Source: ZC4RG20 sp963782445 (lineage in GTDB: Bacteria > Pseudomonadota > Gammaproteobacteria > Steroidobacterales > Rariloculaceae). Taken from it: DNA of 64,000 bases. Made by a program: the position numbers and the translations under genes. Positions 17,139 to 29,425 of the stretch are shown here, piece by piece. The stretch is from contig CAWAJM010000001.1 of the NCBI GenBank assembly GCA_963782445.1, forward strand, positions 3,410,001 through 3,474,000, written 5' to 3'. Every line of letters begins with the position of its first letter. Position 1 is the first letter of the stretch. The notes below the pieces were generated by a model. That model saw nothing but the letters and a program-made list of their open reading frames with translations, made no database searches and was not told the origin of the DNA.

Positions 17139-19518
17139 CGAATATCCCGCGGCTTCCGAAAGGTGGCCGCACTATAACGCGCGCTGCTGCGGCGTACCAG
17201 GCGACGATTCCGAAAACGTGCGCCAGTAGCGTTTCCTGCGTTCGCGCTCGCCGAAGACATCGATGCCGGCGGCGCCGAGCTCCACCGTCAGGGCGCCCGC
17301 GCGGCCCGTGACGCGCAGGCGGGCGCCCTCGGCGCGCCAACGCGCGGCGACGCCCGGACGCGGAAAATTCCACCGGCTCGGGAAGGCGGCGGATACGAGC
17401 GCGAACTTCGCATGCGTCGCCGCGACGAAGCCGCGCGTCGACGAGGTCGCGCTGCCGTGATGGGGCACGGCGACGACGGCCGCCGCGGCCTCGCCCGTCC
17501 GCGCCAACATGCGCTCGGCGCGTGCCTCGATGTCGCCGTCGAGCAGCACGGCGCCGGCGGCGGTCGTGATCTTGAGCACGCAGGAGCTGTCGTTGCCCAG
17601 CGGCGGAAAGCCGGCCGGCGGGTGCAAAATCTCGAAAGCGACGCCGTCCCAGTGCCAGCGCTGCCCGCGGGCGCAGACGTGCCCGGGCAGCCCCTTCACG
17701 TCCGGGCCTTCGAGCACGTCGACGCCGGGGTACGCGGCCAGTACGGCGCGTGCGCCGCCGGCATGATCGAGATCCGCGTGGCTCACGACGACGCGGTCCA
17801 GGCCGGCGCCCGGCGCGAGCGCGAGGACCGGCAGCACGATCTCGCGGCCCGCGTCGAAGCCCGGGGTTCGTTGGCCGGTGTCGTAGAGCAGCCGATGCGC
17901 GTGCGTCGCGACGACCACGGCCAGGCCGTGGCCCACGTCGAGCATCGTGATCTCGGCCGCGCCGCGCGGCGGCCGGACGGCACGCGGCAGCAGGATCGGC
18001 AGCAGCACGACCCAGGCGAGCCGCCGGCCGGGTAAAGGGTGGGCCGGCAAAGCGGCCGCGATACCCGCGACGGCGAGCGCCATGCGCCAGGCCGCGGGCG
18101 GCGGCACGGCGAGCGCCGCCGCGGACAGCGCCGCGGCCGCGTGAATGAAGGCCCAGCACAGGTCCGCGAGACGCCCCGCGAAGCCGAGCAGCGCGGCGGC
18201 CCCCGGCAGCCCGACCGCGAGGCCCAGCACGCCCACGAGCGTGAGCGGCACGAGCACCAGGCTGAACGCCGGGATCGCGACGAGGTTCGCGAGGGGCGCG
18301 GCCAGCGAGACGCGGCCGAAATACAGCGCCGCGAGCGGGATCGAGCCGAAGCTCACGGCCCCCTGCAGGCTCAGCCCGGCCGCCGCGCGGCGGCGCCACC
18401 GCAGCCAGCGCCCGGGGCGATCGACGCGCAGCGTGCGGCGCCCCGCGAGCACGAGCAAGAGCGCCACCGCGCCGAAGGACATCCAGAACGAGGCGCTAGC
18501 GGCCGCGAACGGATCGCGGCACAGCACCGCGAGCGCGGCCGCCGCGAGCGCGTTGCCCGCAGCCACGCTGCGCCGGCTCACGAGCAGCGCGAGAGCGATC
18601 GTGACCATGATGACGGCGCGCTGCGTCGGCACGCCGAACCCGGCCAGCGCGGCATAGCCGAGCGCGGCCGCGGCGCTCGCGGCGGCGGCCGCCTCGAGGT
18701 CGTAGACGTGCGCGGCCCCCGGCAGTCGGAGCCACAGCCAGCGCACGGCCAAGAAGACGAGCGTCGCCACGAGCCCGACGTGCATGCCCGAAATCGCGAC
18801 GAGATGGCTCGTGCCGCTGCGCTGCAGGCTCGACCACTCTGCGTCCGTGAAGCCGTAGCGCTCGCCGATTGCGAGCGCCGTGAGCAGCGCGGCCGCGGAG
18901 CGGCTCGGTGCGGCGGCCTCGATGGCGGCTGCGAGGCGGGCCCTGAACCTGAGCCAGGCGCGGGCCGGCCGCCAGTGCCGGTCCGACACGGCGCGGCCCG
19001 CGCGCACATAGCCCGTTGCGCCGTAGCCTTGCGTCAGCAGCCACCGTTCGTAGTCGAAACCCGCCGGGTTCAGGTGCCCGTGCGGACGCTCGAGCCGCAC
19101 CGTGAGCGCGAGCGTCGCCCCGGGCGCGAGCGCCTGCGGGGCCCCGTACCAGCCGAGCCGCAGGCGCCGCGGCACGGCCGGATCCGCCGCCGAGACCACG
19201 CGGAACGAGAAGCTGCGGCGGGCTGCGCCGCCGCTCGGGAAACCGTCGACCCAGCCGCGGACCGCGAAATCGCCCCGGTCTTTGCCGGCCGGCAGCCAGT
19301 CGTCGAGATGCCGGTGCGCCGCCGTCGCGGCCCAGGCGAAGGCGAGCAGCCCCGTGCAGAGCCAACGCAGGCGCCTGCGCTCGAACGCGAGCAGCGCGAG
19401 GACGGCGCCCGGCACGAGCCAGGCGGCGCCGGGCAGCGCGGGCAGCTGCTGCACGGCCAGGGCGCCCGCGCAGGCCGCGGCCGCGTGGGCCGGGAGGCCG
19501 CCGCGAAACCGCGCCGGC

Positions 19519-20218
<700 letters not shown>

Positions 20219-20226
<8 letters not shown>

Positions 20227-21466
20227 AACGCAAGGCCTCGGCCGGCGGCTGGCGCGCAGCGCTGAATGCGGGATAGAGCGTCGCGAGCACCGCCAGGCCG
20301 CCCGCAAGCGCGCAGATCTTGAACAGCTCGTGACCGCGAATCTGACTCGGCAGCTCGCTGAGGAAATAGACCTGCGCCGAAAGCAGGTTCACGTGAAACG
20401 CGACTTGAATGAGCTTGACGATGGCGTCGAGCTGCGAGGTCACGAGCAGGCCGAGCGCGAGCCCGAAGGCCGTGCCGACGAGGCCGATCAGCGTGCCCTG
20501 GCACGCGAAGACGGCCAGGATGCTGCCCGGGCTCGCGCCGAAGCTGCGCAGGATCGCGATGTCCCCGCGCTTGTCGCGCACGACCATGACGAGCGTCGAG
20601 ACGATGTTGAAGGCCGCGACGGCGATGACCATGGAAAGGATCACGAACATGATGGACTTCGTGAGCCGGATCGAAGTGAAGAAGTTCGCATGCTCCTGCG
20701 TCCAGTCCGTGACGGCCGGGGTCTGAGCGAGCGTGCGCGCGAGCGCGACGGCGATGGTGTGCGCGGCGTACGGGTCCTTGACCGTGAGGCGCAGGCCCGA
20801 GGCGCGGCCATGCGTCGAGTACAGACGCTCGGCATCCTGCATGCTCACGAACGCGAGGCCCCGGTCGTACTCGTACATCCCGGCGTTGAAGATGCCCGCG
20901 ACCGTGAAGTTCCGCGTGCGCGGCCAGATCCCCGCGGGCGTCACGAGCGGCTTCGGCAGCACGAGCACGACGTGGCCGCCGAGGCCGACGCCGAGCGCCT
21001 TGGCCAGCGCCTGCCCGATGACGATGCGGTAGCGGCCGGGCTCGAGCGCCGCGAGCGAGCCCGACTCGAGCGTTCGGCCGAGCGTCGAAACCGTGGCCTC
21101 GAGCTTCGGCTCGATGCCGCGGACGGAGATGCCGGCCGTCGACTCGCCCGCGATGGCGAGCGCCTTGCCCTCGACGAAAGGCGCCGCGGCCGTTACGTCC
21201 GGCCGCGCGAGCGCGCGCCGGCGCAACGCCTGCCAGTCTGCGAGCGGCGCGTCGTAACCGTAGACGGCCGCATCGGCGGTAAACCCCAAGATCTTCTGCT
21301 CCAAGGTGTGCTCGAAACCATTCATGACCGAGAGCACGACTATGAGTACCGCGACGGCGAGACCGATGCCGAGCATCGAAACGAGCGAAATAAACGAGAT
21401 GAAGCTCTTGCCGCGGCGCGCGCGCAGATAGCGCAGCGCGATCGAAAGCTCGAAGGGCTGTTTCAT
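20219..21466 (-). CDS. Lipoprotein-releasing ABC transporter permease, LolC/LolE family (second copy)
   Basis: 415 residues: an N-terminal membrane helix (ISFISLVSMLGIGLAVAVLIVV), a large periplasmic domain and a C-terminal three-helix FtsX/MacB-type domain, ending LRYE. It starts 10 bp after its paralogue at 21477-22718. The LolC/LolE assignment is not resolved by sequence inspection; its position adjacent to lolD resembles LolC or a LolF-like arrangement. Confidence 0.93.
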
Positions 21467-21476
21467 CGGCCGGCCG

Positions 21477-22718
21477 TCACTCGTAGCGCAGCGCTTCGGC
21501 CGGGCTCACGCCGGCCGCGCGTCGCGACGGATACAGCGTCGCGAGCAACGTGAGCGCGAAGGCGACGGCAGGGATCAGGGTCACGTCGAACAGGTGCACC
21601 TCGGAGGGCACGGCCGTCACGTAGTAAACGTCGGCCGGGAAGATGCGGAAGTGGAACGTGTCCTCGAGCCAGGGCACGATGGTCCCGACGTTGAGCGCAA
21701 TGAGCAACCCCGTGATCGTGCCGAGCACGGTACCGACGAGCCCGATGACCGCGCCCTGGACGAGAAAGATACGTGCGACACGCCCGGGCTCGAGCCCGCA
21801 GGTACGCAGGATCGCGATGTCCTTCTCCTTGTCCGTCACGACCATCATGAGCGAGGCGACGATGTTGAACGCCGCCACCCCCACGATGAACATGAGGATG
21901 ATCGTCATCATCGTCTTCTCGACACGGATCGCGTGGAAATAGGTGGCGTGCTCCTCGGTCCAATCCGAGTAGTCGAGCTTGCGCTGCGCGAGCTGCGGCG
22001 CGATCTCGCGACGAAAACGGTCCACGGCGAAGGCATCGTCGAGCTTCACGGCGAGGCCCTCGGGCCGGCCGCCGAGACCGGCGAGCCGGCTCGCGTCCTC
22101 GAGGTCCACGAAGGCGAGGTTCGAGTAGTCCTGAATGCCCGCTTCGAAGACGCCGGCGACGACGAAGCCCTCGATCTTCGGCGCCGGCCGGCCGTGCTCG
22201 ATCTTGGGCACGACGAGCCGGACGGTATCGCCGATCTTCACGCCGAGGTTCAGCGCCAGGATGCGTTCGAGCACGATGTGCCGTGCGCCCGGCTCGAGCT
22301 CCGCGAGGCTGCCGAGCTGCAGCCGGTCGCCGAGATCGTCGATGCGCTTCTCCTGCTCGGGCACGATGCCGCGCACGACGACGGGCATGAGCTCCGCGCC
22401 GTCGGCGAGCATGCCTTGCAGCGTGACATAGGGCGCCGCACCGACGACGCGCGGCTGGCTGCCGAGCCAGCGCTGCACCGCGGGCCAGTCGGCCACGCCC
22501 CCGCGCGCCGAGACGCTCGCGTCGGCCGTCAGCGCCACGAGCCGGTTCCTGAGCTCGGACTCGAGGCCGTTCATGACGGAGAGGATCACGATGAGCGCGG
22601 CGACGCCGAGCGCGATGCCGATCAGCGAAGCCCCGCTCATGAAGGAGACGACACCGCGGCGCCGCCGGCGCGAGCGCACATAGCGAAGACCGATGAACAG
22701 CTCGAGGGGGCGCAGCAT
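21477..22718 (-). CDS. Lipoprotein-releasing ABC transporter permease, LolC/LolE family (first copy)
   Basis: 413 residues, MLRPLELFIGLRYVRSRRRRR, then GVAALIVILSVMNGLESELRN, the characteristic Lol permease opening with the NGLE motif, a periplasmic domain and C-terminal helices ending SPAEALRYE. It is the first gene of the lolC/E-lolC/E-lolD-comEC-exbB-exbD run. About a third identical by eye to its neighbour, so the two probably form the heterodimer. Confidence 0.94.
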   Translation of the reverse strand: MLRPLELFIGLRYVRSRRRRRGVVSFMSGASLIGIALGVAALIVILSVMNGLESELRNRLVALTADASVSARGGVADWPAVQRWLGSQPRVVGAAPYVTLQGMLADGAELMPVVVRGIVPEQEKRIDDLGDRLQLGSLAELEPGARHIVLERILALNLGVKIGDTVRLVVPKIEHGRPAPKIEGFVVAGVFEAGIQDYSNLAFVDLEDASRLAGLGGRPEGLAVKLDDAFAVDRFRREIAPQLAQRKLDYSDWTEEHATYFHAIRVEKTMMTIILMFIVGVAAFNIVASLMMVVTDKEKDIAILRTCGLEPGRVARIFLVQGAVIGLVGTVLGTITGLLIALNVGTIVPWLEDTFHFRIFPADVYYVTAVPSEVHLFDVTLIPAVAFALTLLATLYPSRRAAGVSPAEALRYE

Positions 22719-22829
22719 GGTCGGGCATTAAATCATGGAACTGTGACCCATGCCGCAAAACGGGCGTGCACGCCCTGCGTCATCGCGAAGGCCGGTGCTA
22801 TAGTCGGCCCGTCCAGGGAGGATCGCATC

Positions 22830-23135
22830 ATGCGGCATTGGGTTCTGGCACTCACGTTGGTCATTGCAGCGCCACTGGCGCAGGCGGAAGTCTTGCTGCT
22901 CGACGGCATCCGCGCCGAGGCGGCGACGGCCGACGCGCGGCCGACGCGCGGCATGACGATGGCGCGCGTCGAGGCGAAATTCGGCGCGCCGCTCAGAAAG
23001 CACGCGGCCGTCGGCCAGCCGCCGATCACGCGCTGGGATTACGCGGACTTCTCGGTCTACTTCGAGTACAAATACGTGATCCACGCCGTACCCGCCCACG
23101 AAGCCGGGCAGGCGGCGACGCCGAGCAAAGGCTAG
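22830..23135 (+). CDS. Small secreted protein of unknown function
   Basis: 101 residues. The ATG at 22830 has GGGAGG at 8-base spacing. Residues 1-21 form a signal peptide ending in AQA, and the mature part contains RPTRGMTMARVEAKFGAP and PPITRWDYADFSVYFEYKYVIHAV. The G-M-T/S-x-x-x-V-x-x-x-F/Y-G-x-P pattern resembles the small BamE/SmpA-like fold, but this is only a resemblance. It stands alone, divergent from the lol operon. Confidence 0.75.
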   Translation: MRHWVLALTLVIAAPLAQAEVLLLDGIRAEAATADARPTRGMTMARVEAKFGAPLRKHAAVGQPPITRWDYADFSVYFEYKYVIHAVPAHEAGQAATPSKG

Positions 23136-23157
23136 CTCCCGCTGTTTGAGGCCCGGC

Positions 23158-23841
23158 TCAGAGCCAGGTTTCGAGCGCGGCTAAAAAACCTTCGAAATCG
23201 TCGTTGTGCACGAGGTGGCCCGTGTTCGCCACGGCGCGCACCTCGAACCCGAGCGCGCGTAGCTCGGCCGCGCGCGCCGGCGGAATCAGCTGACTCGGAT
23301 CCGCGGTGAGCACGAGCGACGGCACGGGCGGCGCGCCGGGCGCCGTGAAATCCGCATCGAAATGCACGGTCTCGGGATCCCATAGCGCGATCGACGCGAG
23401 GCTCGCCGCGTAGGACTCGGGCTCCCAGCCCGGATAGATGCGCCGAATGTCCGCGGGCGTCCACTGCTTGCGCGCGAGGAAGGCGGCCATGGCTTCACCG
23501 CGATCGGGCGGCAGAAACCAGGCCGGGTCCTCGTAGACGGCGCGCACCGGGCGCAGCCGTTCGACGGCCGCGGCCAGCACGAGCCCACCGAGCGAGAAAC
23601 CGAGCGCGAGCTCCGGCGAGCCCGGCACGGACTCGAGCACGTCCTCGGCCCAGGCGCCGACCGAATACGGCCCGTGCGGACTTTGACCGTGACCCCGAAG
23701 GTCCGGCGCGAGCACGCGGTAACCGCGCGCCGCGAGCGTCGGGCCGAGCTTCCACCAAGTGGCCGAGCTCGAGGTGATGCCGTGCAGCAGGACGGCGACG
23801 CGCTCGCCGTCGCCCCACTCGCGTACGTAGAGCCGGGTCAC
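23158..23841 (-). CDS. Alpha/beta-hydrolase
   Basis: 227 residues from a GTG at 23841. The alpha/beta-hydrolase landmarks are present: oxyanion-hole HGITSSSATWW, nucleophile elbow GFSLGG (Ser), likely acid in VLTADPSQLIP and catalytic His in TGHLVHND. The start overlaps the methyltransferase stop as GTGA, so both are made together. Substrate unknown; the short lid and DLRGHGQS motif suggest a small ester or lactone hydrolase. Confidence 0.88.
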   Translation of the reverse strand: MTRLYVREWGDGERVAVLLHGITSSSATWWKLGPTLAARGYRVLAPDLRGHGQSPHGPYSVGAWAEDVLESVPGSPELALGFSLGGLVLAAAVERLRPVRAVYEDPAWFLPPDRGEAMAAFLARKQWTPADIRRIYPGWEPESYAASLASIALWDPETVHFDADFTAPGAPPVPSLVLTADPSQLIPPARAAELRALGFEVRAVANTGHLVHNDDFEGFLAALETWL

Positions 23842-24443
23842 GCCGGCGGCCTGCGCCCGCAGGCGAGGAACACCGTATAGCGCCGGCCGCCGTGGTCCAT
23901 GTCGACACCGTCGCCGACGGCAACGTCCTCGAAGCCCGCGGCCGTCAATGCGGCGGCGAACCCGTCTCGGTCGAAGCCTCGATGCACGGGCGCGTCCGGC
24001 CCGTGAAACGAGCCGTCCTCGCTGTCGAGATCCGCGATGCAGAGCCGGCCGCCGGGCGCCAGCATCGCGGCGAAGGCGCCGAGCACGCGCGGGACGTCGG
24101 GCACGTGATGCATCGTCAGCAGGCTCAGGATCAGGTCGTAGCGCTCGGCCGGCACGGGGTCGCGCATGAGGTCGAGGTCGAGGACGCGCATGTCGGGCGC
24201 GCCCACCGCGGCGATCTTCTCGGCCGCGACGGCGCGCATGCCCGCGGAGCTGTCGGCGAGCGTGATCGGCCCAACGTCCTCGCGCAGCGCGAACGAGAGC
24301 AGCCCCGTGCCGGCGCCGTACTCGAGAGTGCGTACCGAGCGCGCGAGCGGGACGGCCGCGCGAATCCGCGCCGCGATGGCGCGGGCCCGCTCGACCTTGG
24401 CCGGATCGTCCCAAGTCGCGGCCCTGGCATCGAAATCGCTCAT
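23838..24443 (-). CDS. Class I SAM-dependent methyltransferase
   Basis: 201 residues with the SAM-binding motif I LEYGAGTGLLSFAL, acidic loop LDLDLMRDP, and LSLLTMHHVPD-x-PRVLGAFAAML typical of type-11 methyltransferases. Coupled by overlap to the downstream alpha/beta-hydrolase. Substrate unknown. Transcribed divergently from mfd across an 81-bp gap. Confidence 0.9.
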   Translation of the reverse strand: MSDFDARAATWDDPAKVERARAIAARIRAAVPLARSVRTLEYGAGTGLLSFALREDVGPITLADSSAGMRAVAAEKIAAVGAPDMRVLDLDLMRDPVPAERYDLILSLLTMHHVPDVPRVLGAFAAMLAPGGRLCIADLDSEDGSFHGPDAPVHRGFDRDGFAAALTAAGFEDVAVGDGVDMDHGGRRYTVFLACGRRPPA

Positions 24444-24524
24444 GTGTTGTCTAACCTTTCCGCGGCGTCCGCCGCACTATGTTTCCCGCCTAGCCCACGG
24501 GTCAAGTCACCACCCTATGGGATA

Positions 24525-27500
24525 ATGAACGTTTTGCCGAAGACGATGCAGCAGCCTGTCTCCATGGAACCGATCACAGCCTTCGCCGAGCTCGAGCGCC
24601 CCGGCGCGCGGGCGCGTCACGTCCTCTGGGGGCGCCTTCCCGGCGCCGCCCTGAGCCTCGCCGCGGCCGAGGCGGCCGCGGGGCACCCGGGCCCGGTCCT
24701 CATGGTCGCGCCGTCCGCCGCGGCCGCCGACCGCCTCGAGCGCGAGCTCGCGTTCTTCTGCGACCGCGCCTCGATGCACCGATTCCCGGACTACGAGACG
24801 CTGCCCTACGAACCCATCTCGCCGCCCGCCGACCTGCTCGCGGAGCGGCTCTCGGCCCTGCACGAGCTCGCGCGCCACGAGTGCCGCATCTTCATCGTCG
24901 ATGCGGAGGCACTGCTGAACCGGCTGCCGCCGCCCGCCTTCGTGCTCGGCCGCTCGCTGAAGCTCGCCAAGGGCCAGGAGCTCGACCGCGACTCGATGAC
25001 GGCGCGGCTCGTCGACCACGGCTACATGCGTGTCGACCAGGTTGCCGAACCCGGCGAGTTCGCCGTGCGCGGCGCGCTGCTCGAACGTCTTCCCGACGGG
25101 CGCGGCCGCGCCCGTGCGCATCGACTTTTTCGGCGACGAGATCGAGACGCTGCGCACGTTCGATCCGACGAGCCAGCTCACGCGCGCGGAGGCCGAGTCC
25201 GTGGACCTGCTGCCCGCGCGCGAGTTTCCGTTCGACCAGGCCGGCATCACGGGCTTCCGGCGCCGGTTCCGGGCGCAATTCCCGGGCGAGCCGAGCCGCT
25301 GCCCCCTCTACCGCGACATCTCCGAGGCCCAGCTGCCGGCCGGCGTCGAGTACTACCTGCCGCTGTTCTTCGACGCGACCGTCACGCTGCTCGACTACCT
25401 GCCCGACGACGGGCTCGTAATGCTCGTCGAGGATGCCGCGAGCGCGCTCGCGGAAGGCTGGCGGCTCATCGAGGAACGCTACGAGCAGCTGCGCGGCGAC
25501 ATCGAGCGGCCCGTGCTGCCGCCCGATAAGGCCTTCGTGCCCACGGCCGAGGTGCTCGCGGGCCTCGCGGCCCGGCGCACGCTGCAGCTCGTCCATGCCG
25601 CCGCCGCACCCGCGCCGTTGGAGAGCGAAGCGCCGGGCGAGACGCAGCCGGAGGCGGGCGCCCCCGTTCCCGGTGCCGCGCCGACCATCGAGCCCGAAGC
25701 GCGCCTCGACTCCCCGGCCGCCCACCCGCTCGCAGCCGGCGTTGCGCCGGATATCGACCGCATCGCGCGCTGGCTCGACGCGGCCGAGGGCCACCGCACG
25801 CTGATCGTGACGTCCTCGCCCGGCCATCGCGAGATGCTGCTCGAGCTGCTGCGCGGGCGCGGCTACAAGCCCGCGCCCGTGCCGGGCTGGAGCGCGTTCC
25901 TCGCTTCGGATACCGCGCTCGGCATCGCCGTCGGCGAGCTCGACGACGGCCTCGCGCTGCCGGCGCAGCGCTTGCGCCTCATCACGGCCGAGCAGATCGG
26001 CATGGAGCGGCCGCGCCAGCGCACGCGCCGCCGGCGCACGGCCGCGCGCGACCCCGAGGCCGTCATCCGCGAGCTCACGGACCTGCGCGTCGGCGCACCC
26101 GTCGTGCACGAGGAGTACGGGGTCGGCCGCTACCAGGGGCTCAAGACGCTCGAGGTCGAGGGCGTGCCGACGGAGTTCCTGCTGCTCGAATACGCGGGCG
26201 GCGACAAGCTCTACGTGCCCGTGCAGAGCCTGCATCTCGTGACGCGCTACAGCGGTGCGTCCCCCGAGAACGCGCCGCTGCACCGGCTCGGCACCGATCA
26301 ATGGACCAAGGCCAGAGCCAAGGCCGCGCAGCAGGCGCGCGACGTCGCGGCCGAGCTGCTGAACCTCTACGCCCAGCGCGCGGCGCGCGCCGGGCTCGAA
26401 TACGCGCTCGACGAGGCCGGCTATCAGCGCTTCGCGATGCAGTTCCCGTTCGAAGAGACCGAGGACCAGGCCAACGCGATCACGCAGGTGCTCGGCGACC
26501 TCAAGAGCAAGCAGCCCATGGACCGCATCGTCTGCGGCGACGTCGGCTTCGGCAAGACCGAGGTCGCGTTGCGCTCGGCCTACGCGGCCGTCGAGAGCGG
26601 CTACCAGGTCGCGATGCTCGTGCCGACGACGCTGCTCGCGCAGCAGCACTACCGCACGTTCTCGGACCGCTTCGCCGACTGGCCCGTGCACATCGAGCAG
26701 CTCTCCCGCTTCCGCAGCGCGAAGGCCATGAAGCAGGCGCTGGCCGATCTCGCCGAGGGCAAAGTGGACATCGTGATCGGCACGCACCGGCTGCTGCAGA
26801 GCGACGTGCGCTTCAAGAAGCTCGGGCTCGCCATCATCGACGAGGAGCACCGCTTCGGCGTCAAGCACAAGGAGCGGCTCAAGAAGCTGCGCGCCGAGGT
26901 CGACGTGCTCACGATGACGGCGACGCCGATCCCGCGCACACTGAACATGACGCTCGGCGGCCTGCGCGACCTCTCGATCATCGCGACGCCGCCGGCGGAA
27001 AGGCTCGCCGTCAAGACCTTCGTCGGCGAGTGGCACGACCGCCAGATCCGCGACGCCGTGCTGCGCGAGCTCCGGCGCGGCGGTCAAGTCTATTTCGTGC
27101 ACAACCGCGTTGAGAACATAGAGACCCTTGCTAACCAGCTGCGCTCGCTGCTGCCGGAGGCCTCGATCCGCGTCGCGCACGGGCAGATGAGCGAGCATGC
27201 GCTCGAGGAAGTCATGCTCGATTTCTACCACCGGCGCTTCAACGTGCTCGTGTGCACGACGATCATCGAAAGCGGCATCGACATCCCGACCGCGAACACC
27301 ATCCTCATCAACCGCGCCGACCGGCTCGGGCTCGCGCAGCTGCACCAGCTGCGCGGCCGCGTCGGCCGCTCGCACCATCAGGCCTATGCCTACATGATCG
27401 CGCCGCCCGTGCGCGCGCTCACGGCCGACGCCGCAAAACGCCTCGAGGCCATCGCGACGCTCGAGGACCTCGGCTCGGGCTTCGCGCTCGCGACGCACGA

Positions 27501-28110
27501 CCTCGAGATTCGCGGCGCCGGCGAGCTGCTCGGCGAAGGCCAGAGCGGCCAGATTCACGAGATCGGCTTCACGCTCTACAACGAGCTGCTCGGCCGCGCC
27601 GTCGAGGCGCTCAAGGACGGTCGCGAGCCGGATCTCGAGGACCCGTTCACGCACGGGCCGGAGGTCGAGCTCGGGCTGCCGGCGCTGATCCCCGAGGACT
27701 ACATGCCCGACGTGCATTCGCGGCTCGTGCAGTACAAACGCATCGCCAACGCGAGCTCGCGCGAGGAGCTCGACCGGCTGCAGGTAGAGCTCATCGACCG
27801 CTTCGGCCTCCTGCCGCCGCCGGCCAAGACACTGTTCCAGATCACGTGGCTCAAGCTGCTCGCGCAGCGGCTCGGTGTGACGAAGCTGCAGGCCGGCGGG
27901 ACGGGCGGCTCGATGCGCTTCGGCGAGCGCGCCCGCATCGATGCGGCGGCCCTCGTCCGGCTCGTCGCCGACGAGCCGGAACACTATCGGCTCGACGGCC
28001 AGTTCAAGCTGCGCTTCAGCTGGGAGCTCGCCGAGGACGAGCGGCGCATCGGCGCCGTCGAAAAGCTGCTGCTGCGCCTCGGCGCCGGGGAGCTCGAAGC
28101 CGCGGCCTAA
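24525..28110 (+). CDS. mfd: Transcription-repair coupling factor Mfd, one-base frameshift in this sequence
   Basis: Mfd displaces stalled RNA polymerase and recruits UvrA. The N-terminal UvrB-homology part (PDYETLPYEPISPPADLLAERL) is in one frame. The rest, including the RNAP-interaction domain, helicase motifs GDVGFGKTEVALR and DEEHRFGVKHKERLK, SGIDIPTANT and the C-terminal TRCF domain, is in another. Deleting one A of GAACGTC at 25083-25089 joins them as RGALLDVFPTGAAAPVRIDFF, matching the family, for about 1194 residues. An Ala/Pro-rich linker of roughly 40 residues near 25600-25740 is longer than in E. coli. The start could also be the in-frame ATG at 24546 or 24564. Confidence 0.94.
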
Positions 28111-28238
28111 GCGGACCGGGCGTTGCATCCGGTAGAATCGGGCTGGGAAAAGGGGGGCGCGCAGAGAGTGCGCGGCCTCCCCGCGCGCACCGCAAGGACC
28201 AGGCGTGCGCCCTACGCTGGCCGGAAACGGAGATTCAC

Positions 28239-29363
28239 ATGAAGCGCTTCGCCCGTCTCACCGCTCTATTCGCCGGGTTCGTGCTCGCGGCGGCCGCGCA
28301 CGGCCAGGCGAGCCCGCCCGGCGGCGCCGGCCAGGCGGCCGCGAACGCGCCGCCGGGCCCGCCGTTGTACCAGGTCGAGGTCATCGTATTCGCGAACAAC
28401 GGCGCCGACCCGAACGAAGAAGTGTTCCCGCTCGTGGCACCGCCCGCGCCGCAGCCGGAACTCGAGCCCGAGCCGCCGCCGAGCAACGTCTTCGACGCGG
28501 CCCAGAGCCTGGGCCTGCCGGACGAGACGGGCGCGCTCGCGCCGGACGGCGGCGCACTGCCGGCGGACGACTCCGGCGGGGCGGCACCTGCGGCCGGCCC
28601 CGAAGCGTCGAGCACGGCCGCGCCTTCCGGTCCGTCCGCGTCGGCCGCCCCCGGCACCCCGGCCGCCGGCACGGCCGCCGCCTCGGCACAAGGCGCCGAC
28701 GCCGCGGGCGCCGATGCCGGCGATTCGGCCGCCCCGGCGCCCGAGCCGCTCATCGGTCCGAGCGGCTACCGCATCGTGGACGCGAGCGGCCTGAAGCTCG
28801 CCGCCGCCTACGCCAAGCTCGAACGGCTCGACGCTTATCGCCCGCTGCTGCACGCGGCATGGATCCAGCCCGCGCTGGCCGAGGACCGGGCGCCCGCGAT
28901 CGCGATGGCCGACCTCGGCACGTTGAATCCGACCGGCACGATCCGGTTCTACATGAGCCGTTACCTGCACGTGAACGTCGACCTGACGTACCGGCCCACG
29001 GCAGCGCAGGCCGCGGCCCTCGAGACCGCGGAGGCGCAGCGCCAGGCGCAGCCGACGCAGGGTGCCGGCGCCGGCGCGACACCCGCGGGGGCGGCGGGCG
29101 GCGCTCCCGCCGGCGCGGCCGGCGAGTTTTCAGGCACGCCGCCGGCCGGCACGCCGGCCTTCGACGGGATATCGGGCGCCGAGAGCGGCCCGCTCGAGGA
29201 AATTTCGCTCGGGCCGAAGCTGCTGATGAAGACGTCGCGCCGCGTCTCCGCGGGCGACGTGCAGTACTTCGATCATCCTTATTTCGGGCTCATCGTCGTG
29301 ATCACGCCCTACGAACCGCCGCAAACGCAGCCCGTCCCAACCGCCGTGCCGCCCGCGGCCTGA
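28239..29363 (+). CDS. csiV: CsiV-family periplasmic protein
   Basis: 374 residues with a signal peptide (MKRFARLTALFAGFVLAAAA), then YQVEVIVFANNG, a long Ala/Pro/Gly-rich low-complexity insert, a conserved block LKLAAAYAKLERLDAYRPLLHAAWIQP, RFYMSRYLHVNVDL, and DVQYFDHPYFGLIVVITPYE. In Vibrio, CsiV lies beside mfd and is needed for peptidoglycan assembly with LpoA under D-amino-acid stress. Synteny with mfd and the conserved blocks support the name. The low-complexity region (about residues 60-165) is unusually long. Confidence 0.82.
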   Translation: MKRFARLTALFAGFVLAAAAHGQASPPGGAGQAAANAPPGPPLYQVEVIVFANNGADPNEEVFPLVAPPAPQPELEPEPPPSNVFDAAQSLGLPDETGALAPDGGALPADDSGGAAPAAGPEASSTAAPSGPSASAAPGTPAAGTAAASAQGADAAGADAGDSAAPAPEPLIGPSGYRIVDASGLKLAAAYAKLERLDAYRPLLHAAWIQPALAEDRAPAIAMADLGTLNPTGTIRFYMSRYLHVNVDLTYRPTAAQAAALETAEAQRQAQPTQGAGAGATPAGAAGGAPAGAAGEFSGTPPAGTPAFDGISGAESGPLEEISLGPKLLMKTSRRVSAGDVQYFDHPYFGLIVVITPYEPPQTQPVPTAVPPAA

Positions 29364-29425
29364 AGCCGCGGGGCAACCGACCGCCGACGCGCACGTCGGC
29401 CGGGTGCGCCCGGTGGCGCCGCCGC

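Noticed and set aside
24892..28128. 1078-codon open frame antisense to mfd, and the 814-codon frame antisense to rne (8287-10731)
   Set aside because: High G+C removes stop codons on the opposite strand. The sense proteins are clearly conserved and the antisense ones are Arg/Ala/Asp-rich without motifs.
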